A DNA stretch of 64,000 nt. It comes from Anaspis maculata. Its lineage: Eukaryota; Arthropoda; Insecta; Coleoptera; Scraptiidae. How positions within the stretch are numbered: position 1 is the stretch's first letter; each line of letters begins with the position of its first letter. Below the pieces are notes generated by a model. That model was not told the DNA's origin. It did not search any database and saw nothing but the letters and a program-made list of their open reading frames with translations. Positions 20,593 through 34,000 of the stretch are shown here, piece by piece. The position numbers were made by a program, and so were the translations under genes. The stretch is from positions 48,785,257-48,849,256 of the forward strand of contig OX421965.1 in assembly GCA_949128115.1 (NCBI GenBank), in the 5' to 3' direction.

Positions 20593-23500
20593 GTATCTAC
20601 TATTGGTACATGAGGACCGGCAAAAGGACTGCTTTGAAAGACATCAAAGGCAACATATCAATCGACGAAACCACAAACGACACTGAAGCCGTACAGACGC
20701 CCTTGGAGCTGGCGCAGAAATATAAAATCGAAGGAAACGCGCTCTTCAAGGCCGGCAAGTACGACGAAGCCATCACCATGTACAACAAAGCCATCGAAGT
20801 ATGTCCCGAAGAATCCACGTCCGATCTCGCCACCTACTACCAGAACCGGGCTGCCGCCTACGAAAACCTCAAGAAATGGAGCGCCGTCATTGCGGACTGC
20901 TCGAAAGCCATCGACCTGAATCCAAAATACGAGAAAGCTCTGATGCGAAGAGCCAAAGCTCTTGAAGTTACCAAAGATTGGGAGAACTGCTTGGACGACA
21001 TCACGCTGGTGTGCCTGCTGCAGTGCTTCAGCAACCAAACGTCGCTCGTCATGGCCGACAGGATCCTGAAAGAGCTGGGAAAAGAGCACGCGGCCGAATT
21101 TATCAAGACGAGACCTCCTGTGGTGCCCTCCAAGAGCTTCATCAAGACCTACTTTTCGTCCTTCTCCGAAGATCCCGTTTACAAAGAACTGTTGGAGGTT
21201 GGCGATCCTCTAGGCCAAGGCGACCTGAACGGTTTCCTGAAAGCCAAGCTGGCTTTCGCCACAGAGAGGTATGCTGAAGTCATCCCGGCATGCAGTGAAG
21301 AAATCAACTCTGGCGACTCAGAATCGCCCTACTTCTTAGAAGCGTTGTCGCTGCGAGCTTCGATGTATTTCCTTACTGGCGTTTTCGATGCTGCCATGGA
21401 GGATTTGACCACAATCATTGATAGAGTCGATGCCGATGTGAAGATCAAAGTCAATGCTTTGATCAAGAGATCGTCGATTCACATGCAGGCTGACAAGTTG
21501 CAAGAGTGTTTAGATGATTTTGAAAAGGCTGCCGAGCTGGGGCCCGATATCTCTGGTAAATATTTATTTTTGAATCTACATTATTGATGTTTGCTTCTAG
21601 AATCTCAATAGGTAGAAAATCTTATCAGTTGTTAATGTTTTCACCCTGCTTCATTTCTATACAGGGTGTCTCAAAAGTATCGCATTCCGAGTCAAGAGCG
21701 ATTAATCGAATCTACTCAAGAACACAAAAAAATTATTCAAAAAAATTTGTGAAGTTTTATTTTTAAAGATATGGGGGATCATAGGGTGGGACTTCGCCCC
21801 TCTCTATTTTTGTAAGTTTGAGTGATTTTGAGGAACTGTTTGTAATAGACTCATCAGTATAAATTATCAACCACTGCGTGTGCACTGAACTTTGATTTAA
21901 TATACAGGGTGATTCATAAATTTCAAAAATTAATTTTCCTTCAAAAACGCCACTGAAAATTTTTCTATGGAAACGAGAAGAGTCAAATCTGGTTCTAAAT
22001 TATTTTAAAAAGCTATGGAATAATTGACAGATAACATTTACAGAATAATTGAAGAAAACTGGATTTTTGTGATTTATGACTCACCCTTTATCTCAAACAG
22101 GACTTCCGTGCACACCCAGTGGTTGATAATTTCGACCGTTTAGTCTATCGTAAACAATTCCTCAAAATCACTTCAAATAATGAAAATAGAGGGGGGCGAA
22201 GTCCCATCTTTTGACTCCCCATATCTTCAAAAACAAACGTCACATATTTTTTTGATTTTTTTTTTCGTGTTCTTGAGTAGATTCCATTTACCGCTTTGGA
22301 CTCGGAATGCGATACTTTTGAGACACCCCCTCTGTATGTAGGGATCCCAAATATGGATTGAAATGAGACCTGAAACTGTGCCTGAACTGACATAGTAGGT
22401 ACTTGCTTACCCAGTCAAAGAGTAATTTCAACTCTTCGAAATCCCATTTTCAATATTAAATATTTTCAATGGCATAGAGAATAAAGCCGAATAACATTTG
22501 AAATGATTATTGTTTGATAATTATGCCAGAGTCGGAATGGTTTACTTTCAACAAAAGAAAATATATGGCAACAAATATGCACAGCGACCTATGTTATCCA
22601 GGTGCACCATTTTAAAAATGACAGCACTGTCAGTCATATTGGATTTGTTCCAATAAGCTCCTCCCACATGCCAAAACCCAATAGGGTGTGCACTTTTTTT
22701 CTAATCAGCTGAGCAAGTTTCATAGCTCATTTTTTTCCTTCCTAGTTTTTCATGATAATGGGCAGTTTTGATAAAAATTGCTTTATTTGCATCTTCTATA
22801 CTCTGAGTGGGCCGCGAGGTAGAAGACCGTGATATAGAAAATCATAATGTGCTGAAATGTGCTCGCCTGCCAATTTGACTGTTTAAGGGTTTTTTTTGCA
22901 AAGTCGCAAAAATAGCTCTACTCAAGTTCATCTGAATTTTCTAATTTGCTTTTTGAAGCAAGGAATCTTTTTTATTGCACATTTTACTTCTCGTCGAATT
23001 ATTCGAAAAATCAGAAATATGGAAATCGCAAAAAATAATTGAAAATTTTTATCCATTTTTTGGCGTATGCTAAAACGTTGATAGGTATATGTCGGAAAAA
23101 AAAACTCCGTTTCGGTCGGTCTGGATAATTATGTGTGCGGATGATGTAAGTTTTTTTTGCCTCTTATTTTATTTCTAAACCGTGAGACCAATTTCGACCA
23201 AATTTGGTATGCACATAGGTCTATTGTAGAAAGGTGAAAATGAGCTTTTTGTCGTGATCTGTCAGACGGAAGTGTCACTGTCAAAGAGTGACAGAAGATT
23301 TTGATGTTGAAGATTTTGATTCTTGGAAGCTTATTTTGAAGGTCTTGAAAAGCTCTATTCAGGACAGTTGAAAGTATTTCTCCAACTGTCACCTGTCAAT
23401 AATTAAAAAAATGTCAAGTTCAAAACTTTGCTGAACTTTGACATTTAATTATTCAAAATCTGTTCGATGATTGGAACCAAATTCGGCAGGAAGCAACACA

Positions 23501-26500
23501 ACAAAAGTATCAAATAAGGTGTGCAGTTAGAGTTTTTCACCATTTCCCGGTCGGGCGTTACGAAATTTTAAATTTTCCCCTGGCCGTTACCAACAGAGCC
23601 AGCCGCTCACCCGGGCTTCGACTAGGACGACCTGCGTTTGGTGCAGGACTCAACTTCGACGTTCTTTCGTGCTTGGGGATCGGTTTTTTTTTCGAAAAAT
23701 TCCAACTGATATCAAAAGTAGATTGCATTGGACATCGTGTAATCCTGTTTTCAAATGCAACACGGTTTCGGTTTTCCGGTCGTGATTTTTTCAAAATGGA
23801 ACTTGCACATTCTGTGAATTCAAAAAATTGCAGTGGGTGCTTTCCACCTAGACGGTACAAATACCACCAGACGGCACATGTTCCATAGTTTGGCACAAAA
23901 TTTTAGGTGATCCAATGAACGGCACAGAACCGAGTAGGAACACGTAGATGGAAAGCACCGTTTGGCACTCGCACATGCGTAAATGGCAGGTGTACCGAAC
24001 TTGGGGCTAGGTGGAAAGCACGCAGTGCAAACTTCGAGCCACTTTTTCCTTTACTTCAACAGGTGGTTGTCCTTTTTTGACTAATATCCTAGACAGACTG
24101 CACGTTAATGATCATTACACGTTAAATGATGATTGCGAATTTGTGGGTGACACACTACAAAATTGTAATAAGCCGATGAGCTTGCGCCGTAGCGCCTAAA
24201 TAAACGTGGCGATTAATTTTACCCTAAAATGTCAATGTCAAATTGTCGAATGGTCCAAAGTATTGGGCTATTATTGTCCTTATTATCTATAATTATAATA
24301 ATGATTTCATATTTTTTGTGAGGTGTGAGGTGGTATTTAGCTTAGATTCCATTCAATCAAGAAAGCAATAATTATTTTATCGATGCTTGCAATGTTCACA
24401 CCACACCATACATACTATCTTTATTTGTTGCCAAAAAAATGTTGAATTTGTATTGAGTCGAAAAAAATGGAGGAAAAGAAGAATAAGAGACTGATGATTT
24501 AGTCAATAATCTAATCAAAATCGCAAAGTCCCATAGTTTAAGTAGTCTAACCAACTTTTAATTTCGCGCGGCCCTGGTTTATGTGCGCGGCTAGCAAGTG
24601 GCAAGCAAGGCAGCAACTAACAGATGCATGTTACAGCTCATTATGTTCGTATCTATCGTGTGGTCATTCTATTTTTTTTTTCAATTTTTCAACTGCTTTT
24701 GCGATTGGTATGAAATAAGAATAAGAATTAGTATTTATGGAAATGAACACTTACATAGGTACCTACTATCTCACGGATACTTACGGGAAAACCTATTCCC
24801 TCATCAATAAATTCGACTTTGCCAAAAATAGAGTGCCACCAACCGATATCCAGCTACAAGTTCGCAATGTTCGTATCATCCAACTTTCGCGAACAGGCGG
24901 TCATTTCTTATGTAAAGCGGGAAGATTGTTCAATTTTTCGTATGTGCTTATACCTACGTGCACGCTGCGGGCATTATACAGGGTGGTCCAGGTTTTAGTC
25001 GACAAACTTTGTAGGCTGATAGAGAATAAAAAAAGAAGTCGACTCACCCCAAAAAGTACCTATCTAAAATGCATATTAAAAAAGTTATAGGCCTTCAAAG
25101 TTGCAGAAAAAAATTGTTTTTTTCTTGATAACTTTTGAACAGCTTGACCGATTTTGCTCAAATTTTGCACATATAGTTGACAAACACGTCCCCAGTGATT
25201 TCTTTAAAAAAAATTCTGTCAGAATGACGCAGTGCCGTAGATATGAGGGGATACTAACCCTCTTACCCTCCTACTTTCTACGCCACTGGATATTTTGGAA
25301 AACCGTTAAAAGTATTGAATTTGGCGTTCAATTCTGAAGAGAAAATTGGCGTATCATTGCTACATTTGGAGCAGCGGTTTGGAAGATATTTGTGTTTAAA
25401 GGTTAAAAAACACCGAATTACGCAAATGTTTCAAAATTCGAGCAAGCTGTGATCCATCAACTTTCAACTTTTTTTCAATATAAAGTTTATTGATCCATAA
25501 TTTAGCTCATGAGAAATTGAAAATTGGTTGTGAAAATTCATAATTTCAGCAACAATTAGATATTCAATAGGTACCTATTCACTTTACTTGATAGTTGGAA
25601 AGTTTAGGTAAGAACAAGAAGCAAGGGCCCTTTGTTTCTTATTGGTCACGTTACTGAGATTATGAATTTTCACAACCAATTTCCAATTTCTCATGAGCTA
25701 AATTATGGATCAATGAACTTTAAATTGAAAAAAAAGTTGAAAGTTGATGGATCAAAGCTTGCTCGAATTTTGAAACATTTGCGTAATTTGGTGTTTTTGA
25801 ACCTTTAAACACAAATATCACCGAAACCGCTGCTCCAAATGTAGCAATAATACGCCAATTTTCTCTTCAGAATTGAACGCCAAATTCAATACTACTAACG
25901 GTTTTCCAAAATATCCAGTGGCGTAGAAAGTAGGGGGGTAAGAGCGTTAGTACCCCCCATATCTACGGCACTGCGTCATTCTGACAGAATTTTTTTCAAT
26001 AAATCACTGGGGACGTGTTTGTTAACCATATGTGCAAAATTTGAGCAAAATCGGTCAGGCTGCTCAAAAGTTATCAAGAAAAAAACAATTTTTTTCTGCA
26101 ACTTTGAAGGCCTGTAACTTTTTTAATATGCATTTTAGATATGTACTTTTTGAGGTGAGTCGACTTCTTTTTTTATCCTCTATCAGCCTGCAAAATTTGT
26201 CGACTAAAACCTGGACCACCCTGTATACCTCCCTGCCTCACGGATACTTACGGAAACCTATCTCCTCACCAATAAATTCGACTTCGCCCAAAAATTAAGT
26301 GCCGCCAATCGATATCGTGCTGCACGTTTGCAATGTTCGTATCATCCCAATTCCGCGAATAAGTGGTCATTTCTTATGTAAAACTGGGAGTTTTTAATTT
26401 TTCGTACGTGCTTATACGTGCATGCTACGGGCATTATCTCATAATTTGGTACAAGAAATGTTGTTGCAAGAGGCAAGACACAAAATTCAGTTCCTCCATT

Positions 26501-29361
26501 ACAGTAATACGTGTCTGACACTCTGAATGGCGTACTGAAATGACAGACTTGATGACAGATATCGCGATTCATGGCAAAAACGCTGGCGAATGGTATTCAA
26601 AAATCACGGCGATGATGCACGACCACCGGCGATTATTCGGCGATTATGGTTACTCCTAGTTAATGATCATTGAGGTCCTAAATGACGTTCTAAATGATCA
26701 TTGAGTAAATGACGACATGACACACTAGTAATTGATATCGTAATTTACGCTTAATGATCATTAAGTTTTCTAGTCTGTCAAGGGTATAATAAAGTTCTGG
26801 GTCGTAAAAATTGATAATTAATATTTTCACGATTTTGTCCATGCATTTTATCATGAAAATATACATTTATTTTGCTATTGTTGAATATTCTACACCGTAC
26901 ATTTTGGGTATGTTTTGTGACTACATAATTCGAGAATGGAGAACATAAACAGAATATCCAAAATAACCGTTGCATGGGCTGAATTGAAGAAGCTAAATTT
27001 TGAGAACTATCAAATTTCAACACTGATACAAAGTGAGTGTACCTATTATTATACTTACTAATAAATAATAATGGCAAAAGAAATTAGAACTACTATTCTG
27101 AAAAAAAATTTCAGCACTTTGCATACTTTGAACGAGTCATCAGAGAAAATCAACTTTCTTCAGCATCTTCATCTTTAGCCCGACATTCTTCAAAAATACG
27201 TCTTTCATTTCCATAAGTTGACCCCCTGCCACTTTGCACGTCACCATATCGTAAAAATAACAATATTTTCGATTTCTAAGACCCAAAATTAGTTGAAAAT
27301 GACTACCATCTTATTGTGTAGCGTTGTAATGAGAAGTTGAGTTCTAAGAAATTATCAGCCATTCTCGCATTGAAAGTTATACGCCATCTTGGAAAAGAGA
27401 CCGCCATCTTTGATCTAATGGAAGAAAAAAGTAAAAGTAGCGCTTCAGGTCAAATGACTTGAACATTGGGTTCGATTTCCGGGAAAAGTCTGGGTGTTTT
27501 TATTGTCCAATTTGCAATTTTTCATGATTATAATATGTTATCAGTAAACAAAGACAAAAATCCTTATGGCCGGCCGGTGTGAGCCGATAAGGAGAAAAAT
27601 ATACAGTTATTAATTTTTTTTTTTTTTTTTGAATGTTTTACGACGCATTAACTACAAGGTTATTAGCGTCGACGGGACATTCAGTGGGTTTTTGGTACAC
27701 GTCCTCAATTATACTTGAATTGCCTACTGTTAACTATGTGAGGCCACAGTACTCCGATAGCACTCAACTCTGTAGTCAGAAATCCATTTTTTCTGTAACC
27801 GCTGTAGTCAGACAGGTGCAGATATGGCATAGTAAGGTCGGAACAATTTTTGGAATAATCGGACAACACAAAATATCCATGGACGAGGCGGGATTCGAAC
27901 CCGCGCGGTAGATCACGACTGGCTTGGCGCGGCAACACCAAAACCACTCGGCCACCGCCGCTCCAGTTATTAATTATTTAGGTGGGACACCTGTACATTT
28001 GCAGTGTACTTTCCTGCGCCAAATTTCAAGTCCCTTTCATTGATAGTTCCTTAACAAACAATCAAAATCTGTTTTACTTTGAACCTTTGCGGGTCTGTAA
28101 CTCCCTTGAGAAAGCACTATAGGAAAAATTGTTATTCTACTTTTCGATTTATTTTTTGACGGAATCACCAGCAGTTTTATGTACGGTCACCGGTACACCT
28201 GTATTCTTACAAAGTGTTCAAGTGTGCCATGTTTTGTAGAGATCTTTTTTGTCGGGAAGACACACACATTCATTGTTGATCAAACAGAACATGACCTTCT
28301 CTATTCCTCTATTCCAACATGAGTACAACTGCTGACTGCAATTCCATCGCAAATGTCCGATCCTTCCGCATTTGTAGCAGTAGGGTCTGTTTCAATTATC
28401 TCGACTAATTTTTGCTCGAACTTCTGTGTGTTCCTCCAACCTAAACGCTATACATTTCGGCTAAAGAATTCGTAGCAGCGTCTTTTCGGTCTCTTGCTAG
28501 AATTAATTTCTCCTGAATACCAGATCTGAAGAATGGGATGGCTTTAGAGTCGGACAAACTCCCATCATGAGGAGATGACTCATTTGCCGCTTCCCTTTTT
28601 GCAAAATCAGAATGTTGTGCCATGTGAATGTTTCAGACATAAACTTGCGACTTTCAATTTTCAGATGTGTTCCACCACAGAGGTCAAGTAAAGCTTCTCA
28701 TGGAGAAAACGGACGAGGCCATCGTTGATTTCAAAAAGGCCGTCGACTTGAACCCAAGCTTCTCCGTGGCCTTCGTCCAAAAATGCTATTCCGACTACAG
28801 ACACGCCATGCAAACTCAAGACCCGGAGTTGTTGGTGAAGAGCATGGAAGATTTCAGGAACAGCGTGAAAAAATTCCCAAACTGTGCCGAAACCTACGTT
28901 CTGTACGCCCAAGTGTTGGCCGAAAGGCGCGAATTCGAACAAGCCGAGGCCTTGTACGAAAAAGCACTCGAGATTGACCCCGAGAACGCTTCGATTTACG
29001 TCCACAGAGGACTGATGCATTTACAGTGGAACGGCAAAATAGACGAATCCCTTGATCTGATCAAACAAGCCATAGAGATCGACGATAAGTGCGAGTTCGC
29101 TTACGAAACCCTGGGCACCGTTGAAGTGCAGAGGTTTGTCTTTTGCCATAAAAGCGGTTTTTTATTTTATTTTACTTTTCTTTTTATTTCAGGGGTAACT
29201 TGTTGGTAGCCATAGATTTATTCAATAAAGCCATAAGGCTGGCCAGGTCCGAAATGGAACTGACGCATTTGTTTTCGCTTCGAGATGCCGCCACGTCACA
29301 GAACAGGGTTACAATGAAGTTAGGGACGGACATGTCCAAAGCGCAGTTGAGTATGAGTTAA
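20520..29361 (+). CDS. Tom70: TOM70 mitochondrial import receptor
   Basis: Outer-membrane receptor that docks Hsp70/Hsp90-delivered precursor proteins and passes them to the TOM channel. Exons 20520-21555, 28665-29133 and 29193-29361 join in phase to give 557 residues. The N-terminus (MAHSKQFSLARW) leads into one membrane segment (about residues 10-30) followed by basic residues, as in an N-anchored TOM70. TPR repeats follow: a clamp-type N-terminal set (GNALFKAGKYDEAI, YQNRAAAYENL, NPKYEKALMRRAKALE) and a C-terminal set ending AYETLGTVEVQR-GNLLVAIDLFNKAI. Length is close to the family (about 600). The 7.1-kb first intron is made largely of transposon remnants, while the second is 59 bp. Divergent from MTMR. 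Confidence 0.95.
21662..22334. repeat. Foldback element with a second one nested inside
   Basis: TA-CAGGGTGTCTCAAAAGTA at the left and its inverse TACTTTTGAGACACC...CTG-TA at the right, with arms that continue through GATTCCGAGTC-like sequence. The arms share a GGGACTTCGCCCC stretch near 21789. Inside, 21905-22088 is another pair starting CAGGGTGATTCATAAAT. Lies in TOM70 intron 1. Confidence 0.8.
22335..24764. other. TOM70 intron 1, repeat-derived stretch
   Basis: No gene recognised. Positions about 23180-23560 are similar to about 46560-46870 in the same orientation (shared GAAGCAACACAA, then a CCATTTCCCGG-like block), an old dispersed repeat. Positions 23840-24025 repeat short GGTGGAAAGCAC-type phrases. 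Confidence 0.5.
24765..26441 (+). repeat. ~210-bp direct duplication flanking a foldback
   Basis: Positions about 24765-24976 and about 26230-26441 are direct copies (CTCACGGATACTTACGG near the start, GTGCTTATA...GGGCATTAT at the end). The foldback 24979-26223 sits exactly between them. The simplest history is a tandem duplication into which the foldback later inserted at a TA. Confidence 0.8.
24979..26223. repeat. 1,245-bp foldback element
   Basis: Bounded by TA-CAGGGTGGTCCAGG and CCTGGACCACCCTG-TA. Each arm is about 575 bp and they pair along their length (for example CTCATGAGAAATTG near 25509 with CAATTTCTCATGAG near 25678), with a loop of about 95 bp. Non-coding. A transcript through TOM70 intron 1 would fold into a very long hairpin. 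Confidence 0.9.
27441..27600 (+). mobile_element. Decayed tRNA-derived SINE
   Basis: GGGTTCGATTTCC near 27470 is a B-box remnant. It is followed by AGTCTGGGTGTT and a tail GCCGATAAGGAGAAAAA also found in the better SINE at 46128-46301. The A-box end is degraded. Confidence 0.65.
27616..27963 (-). mobile_element. tRNA-derived SINE with 12-bp target duplication
   Basis: On the minus strand it opens with a tRNA-like head: A box TGGCCGAGTGG (27944-27954) and B box GGTTCGAATCC (27891-27901). It runs 348 bp to a poly(A) end, seen as T18 or so on the plus strand. Exact 12-bp target duplications CAGTTATTAATT flank it at 27604-27615 and 27964-27975. The head does not fold as a functional tRNA, since its ends do not pair. 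Confidence 0.9.
28310..28623 (-). pseudogene. Retrotransposon gag fragment (decayed)
   Basis: On the minus strand a 60-codon frame (MAQHSDFAKREAANE...) ends in a stop. After a frame change it continues into CYKCGRIGHLRWNC at about 28339-28380, an exact C-x2-C-x4-H-x4-C zinc knuckle. This is a Gag remnant unrelated to the Gypsy element at the left of the window. It lies just upstream of TOM70 exon 2. Confidence 0.7.
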
Positions 29362-29484
29362 GACTTAGAATTTTGTCCCACAAAGACACTGTTAAAATTA
29401 CTGTAAGACATGCTTGTTGCATCGCATTTCTTTCGAGAGAGAAATTATTATAGTATACCTGTGGTGTATATTACCGAGCATTCC

Positions 29485-29490
29485 AATAAA
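29485..29490 (+). terminator. Poly(A) signal for TOM70
   Basis: AATAAA 124 bp after the TOM70 stop codon, followed by a T/G-rich stretch. Confidence 0.75.
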
Positions 29491-31075
29491 ATTTTGTATT
29501 TGTATCTTTAATGATTAGGCCGATTTATTGTAAATTCTGGTGAGTTTTGAAATGTTGAGCAATGGTTACAGTGTCTTTTTTTTAAATATACAAGCTGTTT
29601 TACATTGAACTTGATCAATTCAGTTCCTTAAAATTTGATCATGGATTGTCCGATTATCTTTCCAAATGGATTTGTTGTGATCTCAATTTGGCGAAAATAA
29701 CTGCCCAACAAATTAGTTGAAGAAGAAGAAAGAAATTGTTTTCCTCTTCATCGGCTCACATCGGCCATAAGAGTTTAACAAATTAGTTGTCAAGGTCCAA
29801 AATTCGCCTGACATCAAACTTCAATGATCCCATATATTTTCTTGTTTCCTGTGAAAATTACTTCAATAATCATGTGACTCACATTCAGTAAGTTATTATA
29901 TTGGGCTTTCACAAGACCTGCGGTTATTTTAGAAGGGAAAAGTTAACGTGAAAAGCAAAATATCATGTCTATGCTGTAATCAAATTTGAACATTCGATAA
30001 ATCGTGGTGGCAATTTAGGGTCTTGCGTCTCAGGCCGGTAAACTTTGCCAACAAAAAGAATTTTAACGCGGAATGACGTCACAGAAAGTCAGTCACTTAT
30101 GTTTTTGGCGCGCAATCCAAAATGATATCCAAGAATTAGAATGGAAATGAACACATTTTTTCAACAGCATCACTATTACCTGTTCAACTCAGCCTAGGAA
30201 AGGATACATCCATTAATCAATAATATAGACCTAACATTCTCTATGGTAATGATTGTAAAGCATATTGAAAGGTATGTCGCTACAACAGCTCAACAGCATA
30301 GGTGAAGTGAAGAAGTGACGCAAGGGGGGGGGGGTATTTACTCCGAATGTTTCAAGATTTCAAGATTGATTCAAGCTATCAAGATTAAAGTCTACATAAT
30401 AGCCCTTTATGACGCCTTCATTTACCAAATGAACTCATCTCTCATGTTGCGTTCCTGGTATCTGGCTTGTGTTTTGTTTTCCTTCTGTGGGAATGTTTAT
30501 GGCGACATCATGGAATGTAAATAGAAGGGTCCAGTTTATTATTTATCTAAGGCATGGATTAAGGTACGCGTTTTTATGAGCGATAATTTCATGATTGAGA
30601 GTTGGTTAGCAGATATTAAAATTTAAACACAATTTTATACAATGTACAAATTTATTACAATAATAGCAATAGGTAAGTATATCCAGAATGATCTGTTCAC
30701 CTCCCAAAGAAGTCCCACATAGTCATGGTTTACATTGCGCTGTTGTCAGCTCTGTCAAGAATCTTGAATTTGAGGACTTACGCCGGGTTGCTCACTTCGA
30801 GTTTAACTTTAAACTCGGTTTGGTTACTATGGAAATAATTGTTGCAACAACTAAATCTATGGCAACCAAACCAAGTTTAAAGTTAAACTCGGAGTGAGCA
30901 ACCCGGCGTTAAGGAGAGAATAATAAGGCCAAAGTCAAAGGCCAAAGTCAAAGACCAGCCTTTCATTTCATATTCTATAAGAATATTAAATACTTATATA
31001 CATAAATATGTTCCCATACTGAGGCAGTAATACTAATGTCTTTTATGATAGAAGTGTAGTAAGTAAAGCGATTAC
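29491..31075. other. Convergent intergenic region TOM70 / CAP
   Basis: No gene seen. Positions 29739-29785 carry, inverted, the CTTATGGCCGATGTGAGCCG tail found in the SINEs, so a SINE 3' end. Positions 30777-30913 form a palindrome (CGCCGGGTTGCTCACT at the left, GAGTGAGCAACCCGGCG at the right). A run of G9 is at 30325-30333. Confidence 0.6.
30777..30913. repeat. 137-bp palindromic MITE
   Basis: Arms of about 55 bp starting CTTACGCCGGGTTGC and ending GCAACCCGGCGTTAAG, with GAGTTTAACTTTAAACTC-like inner pairing. Confidence 0.8.
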
Positions 31076-34000
31076 TTAAAAGTCCAAGTTTACTTTTTTA
31101 GGCCTTGGAAGAGCTTTCGGTGTTCCACAGAGCCCTCTGTAGTGTCTGTTGGGTTTCATGTTCTCTGGACAATCAGATGCCGGATTTCCAACGCTGTACA
31201 TAGGTAGTCCCAAGTAATTTCCCCCGGGTCCATAGTTGCATACCAACAAAACCACGTATTTCTGAAGAGGCGAACCTGTGGTCTTAGTGTAGGAGACTAC
31301 AGCACAACCTATTTCCGTGGTCTCCGCCCAAAGCATCTGAGTGTAATGACCCACTTTTACGTTCGGGCCCCTGAAAAAAATCCTTCAATTTCAAGACGAT
31401 TTAAAAAAAAACCTGCAAATAAACCTGTCCTGCGTGTCAAAAACCCAACTGCTATTGAAAAGTGCCACCTCGTCGTACCACAACATGATAAGGTTTCTGA
31501 TTTTAGGCAGAACGTCTACAATAGGATCTGAGCTGTCCACGTTGGCTAAATTTTGACCGACGTGCTCGAATTCGGCTACAAATTTTATTGTTATTTGAAG
31601 TGAACGAGCATAATGTAATTACGCACCTGTCCTTCGACACGTGTCGTGGATCAACGGGTGTCCTTGACACATGTTGGCCCAGCACTGAGCAATAAACTCC
31701 AATTCCTTGTTGTAGCTCTGAAAAGAGAGTTTATGTTTACACAGGTGATCCCGAAAGGTCGGATGAAAACAGTAGGTACGTACTACGGTATATGGAATCT
31801 CTTATGAAGCCTCCAAAAATTGAATAAAAATTCTTCTACTCATTTTCGAAATTACGAAGGGTCAAAAAATGGTCCTTCGAACCCTTTGATCGTTTGATCA
31901 AATCCAAGATCAAATCCTAAATCAAATGAATTCTTAATTTAGGCAGGCTGTGCCCTAGCCAAACGCAGCTTCGCACCCCTGAACAGGAATCCCCTGAATT
32001 TGACCAGACCACAGCCTGCCTAAATCAAGACATTTCATCAGGTACACGACAGTTAAAGCTTTTAGTAAACTGTTGGAGGCAGCTCGAATTATGAATATGT
32101 ACCTACCTAAAATAAATGAATGAATCTTTTACTCCTTTTCGTTAATTATTTTTGTCGTAGGAGGTTCCGCATTTATTATTTCAACTATTAGGTACAAATC
32201 TTTCTACTACATAATACTACAATGATAATACTTGACAATTTTTGCCCAGAGAAAATTTGTTCTTCCGCCGGCCGGATTTGAACCTGCCGTGGAACCACGA
32301 ACACTCGACAGTTGTCGATCTCGACAATTTCCCCTTTCCCTTCTGCACCCTTCACCCTAATTTCCCCTATACCCTCTACCCCCTTCACCATTCAGAAAAG
32401 GAGAAATTGTCGAGATCGACAACTGTCGACTGCTCGTGGTTCCACCACTGGATCCACACAGGGGACGGTTGGAAGCATTGCTCTCGATTCTTCTGAGCTA
32501 CCGGCCGGTTAGAATTATGAATATAAAATATGAACTGCTGAAATAACGAAACTAAAAGGGTTCGAAGGGCTACCCTTCGACCATTCATAACTTCAAAAAC
32601 AAAAGTCGAGGATTTTTTATAATTTTTTGTGGGTTTCATAAAAGATTATTCCATACACCGGTACGGCTTTGATCCGACCTTTCGGAGTCACTTTGTGAAT
32701 AATCACTCTTATTAGTAAAAAATTGTAAAATCAAAACTACGAAACAAATTGCTAAAAATACATAGTAGGGGTAGTGGTAAGTTGAAGTGATTTCTTGTCC
32801 ATGTTCATCAACATAAACAATGAATTTTGCGTGGGTTTGCAAAATTGGACATATTAAAAGTCTGCGTACCATCGAACTAGGTTCAATACATAGTAAGTAG
32901 ATTTTAATTTGAAAAATTCTGTTTGGTTTTCGGAACAGCAGTCAATGAAATATGTACATACCATGTGTTTGGCTACATACCCAGAATAAAGTAGCCAAAC
33001 ACATATGGGAGACAGCCTAAAAGAAACTAGGAGACCCCCTTATGATTTTTTTCGGCATTCGAAGTTTTCAATTTTTCTTGACTAACAAGCAGGTTATCAT
33101 TCAAAATAGGTCTCGACAAATTTCAGCCGAATACTTATTCGTTCCGTTTTATTCATGAAAAAACAATAAAAAAATCTTATTTGGAAGACTTATCTTATTT
33201 TCTTATATTTTTGCTTTCGCAAAAAATATAGAGGTTTCTTAGTTACTTCTGGGCTATCTCCCATAAGGTACTTTATTCTAGGACACCTTTATATGTACAA
33301 AATTCAACATAATTTTATTAAATTTAGAAACCTAAAAGATTTTTTTGAATATATAAATAAAAACATTTACAAGATTAGATTATGGACTTTACGGCTAGTA
33401 GTGAAAAAGTATTACAGCTGGACATGTATCTTTATCCCTTTCAATCCCTGAGTTACGAGTTGGCCTACGCATTTCGCGTAGAGTACCTACCTATAGCATC
33501 GCCATTACTCTCTAACTGAACTGCTGAATCAAAAAGAGGAAATAGGTTACCAATAATTAAGTTCTTCCCGGCATTTTCTTTCTCAAGTATGAGACTATTG
33601 ATAAAGAACGCAAACAGAAATAAAAGAAAGGAAAGTCATTTACTTCCTGCTAAATACTATAAACTTCAATGGTGAAAAACAAGAGAATGGCACAACTGAA
33701 GACGTCGCAATTTTCAAAAATCGTGTACCTAAAGGTCATGGTTTTGTTTTGTATAACTGATAAACAATAAATAAGCATTATGGTTTGTATGTATGTGTAC
33801 CTATGGTGTATCATCCTTTTTTTCTTCACATTGAGATACACACACGTGAAATGTTAAAGGTCAACAGCGGTATATCACTACAGTGAGCTGCTGTGAAATA
33901 ATCAATTATAGTTTTACACGTTTTAGCTTTTACACCTTTGTTTTTTCCGCATCGACCAGTTCTCTAAATTATATTAACAACAATAATAAACTACAATTAC

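Noticed and set aside
20658..21145. Long antisense open frames opposite TOM70
   Set aside because: Shadows of the TOM70 exon, whose translation matches the family throughout.
24737..25090. 117-codon open frame at the left edge of a foldback
   Set aside because: It crosses from duplicated intron DNA into the foldback terminus and has no recognisable motif.
27876..27963. Possible minus-strand tRNA gene
   Set aside because: A and B boxes are present, but the acceptor ends do not pair and a poly(A) tail and 12-bp duplications follow. It is a SINE head.
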